From the NCBI RefSeq assembly GCF_963675165.1, contig NC_087386.1, forward strand, positions 5,090,169-5,154,168: a stretch of DNA of 64,000 nucleotides, given 5' to 3'. Within the stretch, counting starts at the first letter, position 1, and each line of letters begins with the position of its first letter. This stretch comes from Halichondria panicea. Lineage: Eukaryota; Porifera; Demospongiae; Suberitida; Halichondriidae. Position numbers and translations under genes: made by a program. A model generated the notes under the pieces. That model searched no databases. It saw only the letters and a program-made list of their open reading frames with translations, and was not told the origin of the DNA. Below are positions 24,188 through 34,748 of the stretch, in pieces.

Positions 24188-24838
24188 CAGAGGAGGGGAG
24201 GACACGATTAACCTTAGCTCTAATTAGCTAATTATCGCGACCTTTTAATTACATTCTTTGAACGATTCATCTTTTCTTTCTTTATAACCTCTACATATTA
24301 GAACAGTACTGTAGTATGAGTGACAGGCAATTCTTGCAGGCACAGAGCAAACCATACAAATAAAGGGGTGCTAGAAGCTGAGACTGTTAGTGTCATTGAT
24401 GTTCTTCATGTTGGAGACACTCTGAACCATGTTGCTTTATCCATTCATTCCATGCAGCTTTATCACAGAGACAGGAGTGCCTGGAGTGCTTCTCACAGGG
24501 ATCTTGGAAACAGGAGTGCCTGGGGTACTCCTCATAGGGATCCTGTCTCCAGGATCAAGAGTGCTTCTCACAGAGACAAGATCAGAGTGCCTGGGATGCT
24601 TCTCACAGGGATCTTAGAGATAGGAGTACTTGAGGTGCTTCTTATAGGGGTCCTATTACCTTCAGGTCCTGACAACTTGGCCATAGGGGTACCTCCAGTA
24701 GGAGAAAAGGCTCTAGCTCTTGCGTCCAATATGTAGAGGTTATAAAGAAAGAAAAGATGAATCGTTCAAAGAATGTCATTAAAAGGTCGCGATAATTAGC
24801 TAATTAGAGCTAAGGTTAATCGTGTCCTCCCTCCTCTG
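24188..24838. mobile_element. Same MULE-like element, inverted copy 2
   Basis: Reverse orientation relative to copy 1, same ~110-bp TIRs, with its own perfect 9-bp duplication CAGTGGGAC (24179-24187, 24839-24847). Reads openly for 138 codons in one frame through the repeats, antisense to the KIPVRSTPGTPVS reading. Confidence 0.8.
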
Positions 24839-24867
24839 CAGTGGGACATGTAGCAGTTTTGTTCCCA

Positions 24868-25785
24868 CTGCAATATGGAACGCCGTTTGCGACAAAATTC
24901 AGGCAGAATCTGATAGGCGTGTGCATCCAATATAAAATCGATTTTTGAAGATCGATTTTTAATAATCGATTTTTTACAGTTGATTTTCGATTTACACGTG
25001 AACGATCTTTGACAATCGATCTGATAATCGATTTTTGAAATTCGATTTTTGATAATCGATTTTTGATAATCGATTATTGAAATTCGATTTTGAAAATCTA
25101 TGATTGATACTAGCCTCGAATCCAGGCCGATTAAAATGGATTCAAGGCTACAGTTAGGCCGCCCTTGAAACTCAGAACATGAACAATTAGTACAAACTCC
25201 TTCGCCATGGCCTGGAATCAAAGCTTGGCTTGGTTAGCTATCTCACATGATAGACTATAACGCAAAAGCGAAACATTATTGTTTTTTTGGAACCATTAAA
25301 AAGGAGGGCCATAAGTCACAATAAAAATCATTAATTTTAGAACTGTTCTGTTGGTGCTAATCTTATTTAGTTCCTTCGTGCACCCATTTTTGTATGTTTT
25401 CTCGCCAGCACTGTTTTATTTGGCCATCTTGTGTGTGCTTAGAGAAAGAGCTGAGAAAGAGTTTGGTGATTCCAGATAGAATAGAATAGTGGGTTCTTCA
25501 ATGCAAAATTTCTCTAAAGATAGTCTCACGTGATACAGCTTTAGACAGGGACCCCCCCAGCCCCCTTCAGAGCAGTTCAAAAATCGATTTTCAAAAATCG
25601 ATTTTCAAAAATCGATTATCAGATCGATTGTCAAAGATCGTTCACGTGTAAATCGAAAATCAACTGTAAAAAATCGATTATTAAAAATCGATCTTCAAAA
25701 ATCGATTTTATATTGGATGCACACACCTACATGTGTATCAGATTCTGCCTGAATTTTGTCGCAAACGGCGTTCCATACTGCAAGA
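24868..25785. mobile_element. Foldback element rich in ATCGATTTTT
   Basis: Two inverted arms of about 190 bp, each starting with sequence containing GGAACGCCGTTTGCGACAAA and continuing into arrays of AATCGATTTTT units around a CACGTGAACGATCTT core. Arms lie at 24868-25060 and 25590-25785. The centre has no recognised gene. Confidence 0.6.
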
Positions 25786-25833
25786 AATTTGCAGCCCAAT
25801 CAGATTGCTGCGTTCAAGTGGGAAACCTTACAG

Positions 25834-26431
25834 CTAGCCTCGATTCAAGGCCGATTAAAATACGGCCTGGTACCTATTGCAGGGGTGATAGTGCGCATGC
25901 GCTTCAAATTACCCAGAATATGGGTAATCGTACTACGAACGTAAACCTTAGTAAATTACACAGGAAATTAGTCCGTTTACTAAAAATATGTTCCGTAATA
26001 CTTTATCTCTATGACTGAGTTCTGTAAAGCTGTGGCTTATGCCGTCTATTGCGTTGGTCTAGAAGGCTTGAACACTAGTTTTAAGACAGAAGAGGTTCTC
26101 ATCTACGTCTAGGATGGTCCTATAGCCGGGTTGTCTTCGCAAGTAGCAGTTTGAGGCACCATACACTTCCCATAGTCTGTACAGATCCAAGGTAAGACAT
26201 CCTGACCATACAACCGTCATAGAGGTAGATGAGAGCCTCTTCTGGCTTCAGACTAGTGTGAAAGCCTTCTGGAACAACGCAATAGAGAGCTAAGCTGATG
26301 TACAAAGATAAAAAATAGATGAGAGAAAGAAAAAGGGGATTCCCCAGATTCTGGAGAATAAACTAACGCATGCGCACTATCACCCCTGCAATAGGTACCA
26401 CGTATTTTAATCTGCCTGGAATCGAGGCTAC
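25834..26431. mobile_element. CCTCG...CCAGGCC family element, large copy
   Basis: TIRs of about 65 bp from TAGCCTCGATTCAAGGCCGA through TACCTATTGCAGGGGTGATA to GTGCGCATGCG, inverse at the right end. The interior matches the element at 11719-12239, including an internal inverted repeat. Confidence 0.65.
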
Positions 26432-26804
26432 CTTACAGCTCAATTTAGCTGACAAGGCAAGCTGGGACACTGTATTTTAGCTGTATTTCTCTGGAGAATG
26501 CAGAAACAGCTCCTGCTGGATATCTAGGCTACTAGAAAAGAAGCATCTATGAATGAAGCTTGAACAGTAGTATCTTTGTATTGATTAATTAAAAGGACTT
26601 GTCTTTGTTTTAAGTTTTGTTGTGCTACCAATCTAAGATTTAGATCATTAGTTTGGACAAAACCTGTGATATGTATGCCTTCTTTGGTCTTCGAAAAGCT
26701 TCTCCAGAAGCCTTGGGGTAGTCTTATAGCTGGCTGTACCTCTTTGTGCTAGATGTCTATAAACTATTATGAAAAATTTTATTTCTGCCTGTACTAAATC
26801 TAGG

Positions 26805-27087
26805 TTAGGCCACTCCAAGTGATACTCTGGTTTCTGGTCCACCGCCCGCATCAGATTTTATTCTTGGATTTCTATATATCTCATTATTGGATTTCTATCT
26901 CATTATTTCTACTGCGCATGCGCAGAATGGTCCATGCGGTACAAAATAGTGTGATAATGATATTCATTTGCAAAATAATGAGTTCATAAGGTGAAATTGA
27001 TAATGACATAATGAGAAAAGCCGCCCGCCCGCTTGCAATTAGAAAAACTTCAGGACCAGAAACCAGAGTATCACTTGGAGTGGCCTT
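26805..27087. repeat. Inverted repeat, ~35-bp arms
   Basis: GGCCACTCCAAGTGATACTC at the left and its inverse near 27055-27087, continuing through GTTTCTGGTCC. A foldback relic inside the cluster. Confidence 0.45.
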
Positions 27088-27297
27088 ACAGTATTCTTCT
27101 ACTTTCTCTAAGAGTCTGAGGTCTTTCTTGAATTCCAAAACAACTATAGCTAGATTCAGGCTAGGCAGCTAGAATAGCCATCCATTGATTTCTTTATATC
27201 GCACCCCTGAGCCATGCGGTTGTCAGCCACAATAATTAACATTAAACAATATTCATACTCTGTCTCAAGTACCGGTGGAACAAAACTGCTACATGTA

Positions 27298-27887
27298 GTG
27301 ATACTGCGGTTTTCAGAGTTCTTGCATCTCCAATGTCTAGAGCGGAAGTCACTGGTCACGTGATATTCCCAAACATTAAGGTTGGACAACATCACGGGAG
27401 CACAAATATTGCTGAGTCAGGCAAGTTTTTTTACATGAGTTTTCATTTACAGACAAAATTATTCGTTACTAGTTATCCAGAGAAGTCTGAAATAAGAGTG
27501 TAGCTTCTCAGTATTATATAAGGAGAACTGGTTGAAGTGACTACCCCGGTCTGCCTACTCATTTTGTGTTGCTGCAAGCTGATGTCAGTGATGAGTCATA
27601 TAGACAGTAGAATCTCTCTCTCTTAGCTCCAGACATCCAGTCCTGTGTTACTAATAGTAGCTCACAAAACTATTAGAAGTGCTTACAATCTCAAGGATAG
27701 CTTCAGTGGTGATGCAAAAGGCTTGCAAAGGCTATTTCCAAGGTTGATTTTCTCCCAAATCATGTATTGGGAAAAAATCGGTTTAGAATGAAGCTAGACT
27801 TCAATCTTGTTACGTAACGGTTCACGTGACAGGTACTTCCGCTCTAGACATTGGAGATGCAAGAACTCTGAAAACCGCAGTACCCAA
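27298..27887. repeat. Inverted repeat, ~55-bp arms, 590 bp apart
   Basis: TACTGCGGTTTTCAGAGTTC...TCTAGAGCGGAAGT near 27300-27352, inverted near 27835-27885. Likely another TIR element inside the cluster; target duplication not resolved. Confidence 0.45.
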
Positions 27888-27931
27888 CCCAGAGTGCAGC
27901 GTTGGTTGGACTCCGCCCAACTATACACGTG

Positions 27932-28033
27932 GTAGGCCCTCGATCCCATGCCGAGTTTTCGCTTTTATAACGATTAGGCTAGTTGTTTGCCTAACCGTTA
28001 TAAAAGCGAAAACTCGGCCTGGGATCAAGGCTA
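27932..28033. mobile_element. ~100-bp near-palindromic MITE (CCTCGATCCC family)
   Basis: Ends GGCCCTCGATCCCATGCCGA and its inverse around TTATAACGATTAGGC / GCCTAACCGTTATAA. It folds almost end to end and is a minimal member of the family at 25.8 and 46.7 kb. Confidence 0.65.
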
Positions 28034-28041
28034 GTTTCCTA

Positions 28042-28849
28042 CTGCATATCGCATGCATTTGCTGTATCATTAATTTGCAGACAAAAAAAATCACCATATC
28101 ACATTCTGACCAAGTCTCAACTTCTGACAATGTTGCTATCGGATACGCTACTTTTTTTAGCTATTATCGATATATCAGACTAACTCTTTCATTTGTATTT
28201 TATAACAATTCAGCATTACAGCATAGGATATACACAATTAGCTAGTAGCTAGATGTAAAGTGCATCCTAAAGAATGTGTACAGAAATATTAACACACTGA
28301 CAGTATAACAATATTTCTATATTGTGTATACTAACAAGTTTGTTCCGTAAAGTTACAGCGTGTGGGATGACTATTGGTACATTGATGTTCGAACCTAATT
28401 GGTACAGGGAGACCATTAACTGAACGGCTATTGTAAACAATCTCTCTTCTTTCAACCGGTGCATGGGTTGGGAAAGTCTATTATGTCATGTAAAATTGTG
28501 ACAAGTGACACATTCTTGCAACTAATCTTCTCGTCTCTAGACTTGTAAGGCCAGATGCTGACAGTAGTTCTTCCTACTTTAGATCCCACTGTCCCAGACA
28601 CACTCTCATGGTAAATCTCTGTATAGAATATAGAATGTTTACGTGAAGTTGTGGTCAGTGAAACCGTAGGTGAAACCACACGAAATGTTAAATGTTATGC
28701 AATAGAGTGCATGAGGGTGGATGATAAACTTATTTCCTGGAACTACTGTTAATTAAGACTAGTGTATTCATAGATCTTGTGTGTATGAACCGAGGTACAG
28801 AAGTTTCTTTAGCTAGTCTGTAAGAAGTTGTCATCCCAAACAAAAATTA
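28042..28849. other. Upstream region of the receptor tyrosine kinase
   Basis: About 800 bp between the transposon cluster and the RTK start codon. No coding region or RNA gene recognised; the left end corresponds to the original upstream flank of gene B. Confidence 0.4.
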
Positions 28850-30524
28850 ATGTCCACCGTTACAGTCTATCTTTTGCTCTCACTGTCTGTGCTGTGCACT
28901 ATCAAACAAGGTATGCACTTCCATGCAGTTGTGACAAAATGCATTGGTCAATAAGTGCATCATAGTTTATATCTCCTTGTGGTCTGCAGGTCAGAGCTGT
29001 CTTGATGGGTTTCCTTCAGTTACCAACAACACCTGTACATCATCATCATCATGCCCTTTCCAGGGGTCAATTAACTCCAGGCAACTACGACTCTTCCCTT
29101 CCATGAGGATTACTTGTAATGGAATGCTAGTGGGATTGTCTGTAGCAGGAGAGACTCGAAAGAAAGGAAATAGAAATTACCCTATTCTACAGATTTGGAG
29201 ACCCACTAGCTCCACGTCCAATGACTATATCAGTGAATACCCATTCCCAATTGGATGCACTCAACTAGATCTACCTAACAATGTCTGGCAGTGTACCATC
29301 AGTCCATCCATCAACGTTGAGATGGGAGATATCATTGGGATCAATCTCCCTCGAAATCGTGATAGGAACTCAGCATTCGGAATTTACTTCACGTCCCAAA
29401 CATCTTTTACCAGCTACATACTATGCAGTACATCAGCCACAACATTCTCAGTACTACCTGGATCTACTAGTGCCAGTGCTCAACCTGTGCTTACTCTGGA
29501 CATTCGTGAACAAAGTATTATAGATTTGACGGTGTTCCATACAGTCACTGAGACTACTACTACTACTACTGAGCCGACAAGAGAGATTGCTGGACTGTTA
29601 GTTGGTGGTGTGGTTGGTGTGCTACTGTTGGTGCTAATTGTTGTAATTGTTGTCATATTTTTATTGTGGAACCGAAAGAGAAGTAGATATAACATGAACA
29701 AGGCAAGTTGTCGTGGTACCCATATTGAGAACATGGCATATGATGATGTCTGCATAAACACTGAGTCTGGTTCTGTTGTTCCACCAATGGATGATATCAA
29801 CTACCGTAAGATCAAATTCAGTTGTGCATAGCTTTGCTTTGCTTTGTGTATTGCTGGTATTTATCAAAAAAATGCACTAACAGATATTGTCACTAACAGA
29901 TATTGGCGTGGAGAGTTGTGGTGACTATGACGAGATAAATGATAATCAACCCATGGGGGATTATGAAACAACAATTAATCCAAATGATTATTGCTCCACT
30001 CCTCCTGTACCACCCCTCTTTGAACATGACATCCCCATCGCAACTATGGAATACAAAATCCCAGTGTCTACTCTGGGAAAGGTGTGTTGTGTACGGTATG
30101 ACTATTATTATCGTATAGCAGGTTATTTTCGTGTGGTTGTATTCTTCGTATTTAGTCCAAACTGTTAATGAGCAAAATAGATCCTATTCTGAGCTGTACG
30201 AATTTTAGAATGTGATACTTAAAGTGTTGGAGTAGAATTGTTGTTTATTTTGCTTTGTCAGTTTATGATGAAAGCTGTGAAATGAAAGTGTGTTAAGCAA
30301 GTGTTGTTTGCCGCAATGTAGGGGGTCAGCCCTCACCCACTGCAGGGGATCCTCCCCCCTGGAGAGTGGGGGTTGGTGGTCCCATCACAAGAGCAGAGGA
30401 GCAAGGCCTCGACTCAGAATGGTGTCTCTGGGAAAGAGCTCTATGCTGCCATCAAAACTGTGAGCTCATAATATTATTCATAGTGTGTGTGTGTGTGTGT
30501 GTGTTGTTTGCCTAGTGTGTAGTA

Positions 30525-30595
<71 letters not shown>

Positions 30596-32615
30596 CTAGT
30601 CTGTAGTACGTGTGTGTGTGGGTTAGTTTCTCCACCATTGACACTATAATGCATGAGTATAGGTGAAAGTATGAAGAAAGTAATGTGGTAAGTTCAGTTC
30701 ATTACAGATATATATCCGGTACACGTGAAATTTATACTAAGGTGTCAATCGAGGACTTCATATCTGGACATTCAATATTGACGTTGTCATCTCACCTTTA
30801 TTGACTTGCATTGCTCTCCTTTATGTGCAAGTGCAGTGCTTTCACTATATCCATTGGAGTTGAAAGTACACACAATATCATCTCAAAGCCTTACACAGAA
30901 CATGTTTTCATTACAATGGACACTGATTGTACATCTAATTCTTCCCAAATCACATATGCATGCACTTGCTTCATGCTGATTCTGCATATACTACCCGTGA
31001 TACAATTGCTTGCTTTCTGTACACCCACGCCCACATACCCACATTACCTTCACACACAGTCCCAGTACAGCTATGCGGGACCAGCTCCCAAGTTCTTTGA
31101 GGAGTGTGAGACGTACTGGGCACCGTCCTCAATGGCTAACGAACTCTACGAGCAGCTGGCAGCAAGGAAGTATCGGGAGATACTCAGAGAACAAATACAG
31201 TAATACTTTTTGTATTCAAATTAAGCTTCTTCCAGTAACAAGGCTGCTAAAGCAAGAGGCTGAAGAGGCTATAGAATTATAGGCCTGTACAGAGTGGTGC
31301 TAGCTATGGAAATGTGTGAAATCTTATTGTTTTTACAGGATAACCGAGTTTCTAGGAAGTGGAGCGTTTGGTACAGTCAACAAGGGTGTGTGGCAGAGCC
31401 CGGGGGGAGCTATAGAGGTGGCCATCAAGATCAACCAGAGCAAAGATGAGGAAGACAAAGTCAAGTTCCTCCAGGAGGCGGCCATCATGGGTCAGTTCAG
31501 ACATCCCAACGTGGTCAAGCTGTACGGAGTGGTTACTGTGGGGGAACCAGTGAGTTAGCACTATTAAAATTAGCACATTCGAATCAATTGCTGTTTGAAA
31601 GACTATCATTGATAGGTGATGATTGTTTTGGATTTGCTGTCAAATGGAGACTTGCGAAACTTTCTCATAAAGATGCAACCAGAGTAAGTGCTATCCTATA
31701 ATTGCATACAGCTGTCAATGTCTTGTACCTATGTGATAGCAGATCAGGAGAGATGGTTCCTTCAAACACTCCTAAACTATTGTTGAAGTTCTGCCAGCAA
31801 ATCTCGAGTGGAATGGACTATCTAGCCAGGAAAGCGTTTGTGCACAGAGATCTCGCAGCCAGGAACATACTGGTGTCAGAGGACAAAGTGTGCAAGGTGT
31901 GGAACTATATACATAGTGTTGAAATTAACTAACGAATTCACAGATAAGTGATTTTGGTATGTCACGTGATCTGATGGACGAGAGTTACTATGTGTCCCAA
32001 GGAGGTAAGATACCTGTCAAGTGGACAGCCCCAGAGGTGAGTGTATACCGTTGCTCAAGTTAGGGTGGGTCATGTTCTGCTTTACTGTATAGGCTCTCAA
32101 TTTCAAAAAGTATTCAGTGGCCAGTGATGTGTGGAGCTTTGGTTGTGTCATGTACGAGATATGGAGTCTGGGGCACAAACCATTTGAAGATTCTTCAAAC
32201 GTGGAGGTATATTTTACATTCAGTACAGCTTGATAATTGTTGTAAATAACGTATTATATACAGACGATCAAGATGGTAGACAAAGGAGTTCGATTGCCAC
32301 CTCCACCTGGGTGCCCTCGAGAGCTGTACAAGCTCATGATTGAGTGCTGGTGAGTGCTTCTTTGTACTTCTACTATCAGTCAAAATTAATAATACTCCAT
32401 GTTCTGCACACTGCAGGCATTCTGAGACGTCAAGACGTCCCTCGTTCCACCAGCTGGTGGAGATGCTCTCACAGGCGGACTTTGAACTGCTACTCTGGAA
32501 TAAGACTGACAGTGGAGTGGGGCCGCAGGTGACGGTGGTGGGGGCGTCATTGGAGGCAGCAAAGAACTTGTACACTGACTTGCAGAATGCATATATGAAG
32601 CAACCAAACAATTGA
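28850..32615 (+). CDS. Receptor tyrosine kinase with uncharacterised ectodomain
   Basis: Twelve exons join in phase: 28850-28910, 28990-29805, 29900-30081, 30322-30459, 31060-31199, 31339-31549, 31616-31683, 31743-31896, 31944-32036, 32093-32206, 32264-32349, 32417-32615; 753 aa. Signal peptide [18 protein letters not shown] ~175-aa cysteine-containing ectodomain ([24 protein letters not shown]) of no family I can name. Membrane segment [18 protein letters not shown], then tyrosine motifs NMAYDDV, GDYDEI and GDYETT. Juxtamembrane [14 protein letters not shown] is typical of sponge RTKs. Kinase: [35 protein letters not shown] activation-loop tyrosines, [14 protein letters not shown]. All catalytic residues are present, so it should be active at the plasma membrane. 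Ligand unknown. Confidence 0.88.
30483..30622. repeat. (GT)n / (GCGT)n microsatellite
   Basis: Alternating GTGTGT and GTGCGTGC tracts, broken by GTAGTACRCGTG, in the RTK intron between 30459 and 31060. Confidence 0.9.
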
Positions 32616-32718
32616 ATACAATTATTTCTGCTCATCATGCGTGTACAATACCCTCTACACTTAATTTTTTGATCAAATTATGTGGGCTAAAATGTTACGC
32701 ACACTATAGCCACTGCCC

Positions 32719-32960
32719 CCACGTCCAATGAAGTTACTACCCATTCCCAATCGGATGCACACAGTTAGATCTACCTATTAATGTCTGGAAGTGTACCATC
32801 AGTCCATCCATTGACATTGAGGTAGGAGATATCATTGGGATCAATCTCCCTCGGAATCGTGATAAGAACTGGTTTCCAGTATAGTCCCTAACATCTTTTA
32901 CCAGCTACATACTAGGCAGTACATCAGCCTCAACATTCTCAGTATACCTGGATCTACTAT
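32719..32960 (+). pseudogene. Fragment of a second RTK ectodomain
   Basis: About 240 bp, ~90% alike by eye to 29207-29475 of the RTK ectodomain exon (CCATTCCCAATYGGATGCAC, GGAGATATCATTGGGATCAA), with an internal deletion and a TAG. A tandem-duplication scrap just downstream of the RTK stop codon. Confidence 0.75.
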
Positions 32961-33104
32961 ATACTAGCGGCTGACAAAGAAAATCTGATCAGACAATCAG
33001 TTGACAAAGAAAATCATAAAATTCCAAGAACTGTGAATCACTTCTATAGGATTTTTCTGCTATGAAGGGCATCTATGCTCTATAGAATAGATGGGTAGTG
33101 GGTT

Positions 33105-33503
33105 CGTGTAAAGTGTATCTAGAAAGTGAAAGTACCAAGAGAATGCAGTGATGTCAAAGTCATTGTAATGAGGTCATGAATCAATGTAATGGGTGTAATG
33201 GGAGTACCGTATAGCTGGTAATTTTCGTGAGTAAAAATTTCATTTAGTCTCGTTGCCTGTGCATTTATACGTTCCAGTAAAGCCACGCCTATGTTAAAAT
33301 TTCGTGGAGGTCAGCTTGCCCACGAAAATAACTTTTTACCCCACAAAAATTACCCTCTATACGGCAATCACTGTAAGTAGCGTAATGTATGTAATCACCG
33401 TAACGAGTGGTGATTACATACATTTACGCTAATTACATGCAGTGATTACTCCCATATCACTACCTTCTCTTAGTACTTTCACTTTCTAGATACACTTTAC
33501 ACA
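33105..33503. mobile_element. TIR element, ~400 bp, holding a nested MITE
   Basis: Ends GTGTAAAGTGTATCTAGAAA and inverse, arms about 38 bp. A second palindrome with GTAATCACC/GGTGATTAC lies at 33385-33440. It contains the MITE at 33207-33364. Confidence 0.55.
33207..33364. mobile_element. Tc1/mariner-like MITE (CCGTATAG family)
   Basis: Ends CCGTATAGCTGGTAATTTTC and inverse; TA precedes it, CA follows (mutated TA). Same family as 18599-18804. Confidence 0.7.
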
Positions 33504-34079
33504 CACACACACTAAATACACATGAGCACACTACCTAGATAAGATCTACTCTCTCTTTTTATACGCCCTTGGCCTTGGGAGATCTACTAGATCTAGTGAT
33601 GATGTAATAGCCTGCAAACCACATTTAATCTTAGTGACACAGTAGCATTGTAATGTGTGTGTTGAAATGTTCTCACTGAAAGTTTTATACTGGTGCATGC
33701 AGTGTACGTTCAAAACAAGTACGTAGAGTCTACTTGTTTTAAACACTGCATGCATGTAAAATTGTTGTATCTTGGTCAAACCAGCTGGGTCATCATACAG
33801 TGTTCTCGTTTGTATAGTTACCAGTATTGTCTGTCCAGCATATGGTACTGATTCCCAGAAATCGAAGTCACAGAAAAATTAATATCACAAGTTTTCTTTC
33901 CTTTTTACCACTTTATTTTGATATCATTCAGTAGCTTATTTATTCAGCATTATTTCTATATCCTAATAGTGTTATAGGCACGAAAAGTTATCCTTGACAA
34001 AAGGAGTGTTACTATTTCTGTTACTACCGCAAACTATGAATATCCATAAAGATTGAGATAATACACACTTCTGGGAATC

Positions 34080-34478
34080 TTAGTGTAGACTGTAATATTT
34101 ACATACGCTGAAGGAATGAAGCAAAACTCGTCAGCTGAAAGTTGACACCAGTAAATTACCGCTTACGAATGATCAAAGAGTCCATTGATTGTTAAAAGTT
34201 GTTGAGTGTTAAAAGTGCACAATTTTCATACCTTCAGAGATATCCTGAACCACATATTCTGTACCACTTTATACTGTTTCTGTAAAATGTTTGTTACTAT
34301 CAAGTGGAGCAACACAACTTAGGACACCAGTTCCATCTAAATTGTGACACATGACAGTCACTGTTGTTGCCGGGTACTACGCGATATATACCAGTAACAG
34401 CATTGCTCTGAAGGAATGAGATCCAATAGCAAAGTGGGAACTATCCTGCTTTGTGCAGCTGCCATACTTATTTTTCCC
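34080..34478 (-). pseudogene. Ig-receptor relic with type B signal exon
   Basis: Minus strand: a type B signal exon remnant (ATGGCAGCTGCACAAAGCAGG), then a decayed Ig domain (CCNNNDYWCQLSADEFCF-like cysteine spacing, frame broken several times). No membrane or tail exon is joined. It lies downstream of the first complete array gene. Confidence 0.6.
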
Positions 34479-34748
34479 TTTTACAGCAATCGTTTATTTT
34501 GGCATACCGCTTTGAACTATAAGTCAACATTACAATTATGTACACACAAAACTCTAATTACCAGTGGGATCTTTTTTGTACTTGAAAGTTACAATATATC
34601 ACATGCAGTGAATTTTGGAGCACATACACAATAATTATATGCAGTTCAAAATTAACATTGCATGCATGTACCCAAATTAATGATGAATTCAAGTCTCTAT
34701 AATTTGCCCTCTACAAGGTTGATCAATTAGTCAGTGTATATCCACACT

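Larger units (their letters stand above)
23038..28033. mobile_element. ~5-kb nested transposon cluster upstream of gene B
   Basis: An 8-bp repeat GTTTCCTA occurs at 23030-23037 and 28034-28041. Gene A has one continuous CATATGACACATTTCCTACT at the matching place, so the intervening 5 kb was inserted. Near the ends are inverted copies of TTGGGCGGAGTCCAACCAAC (23052 on) and its complement (27900-27920). Inside are the separate elements listed below. No transposase was recognised. Confidence 0.6.

Noticed and set aside
26648-27138. Minus-strand ORFs of 67 and 84 codons
   Set aside because: Both overlap an inverted repeat inside the transposon nest; no domain or splice structure supports them.
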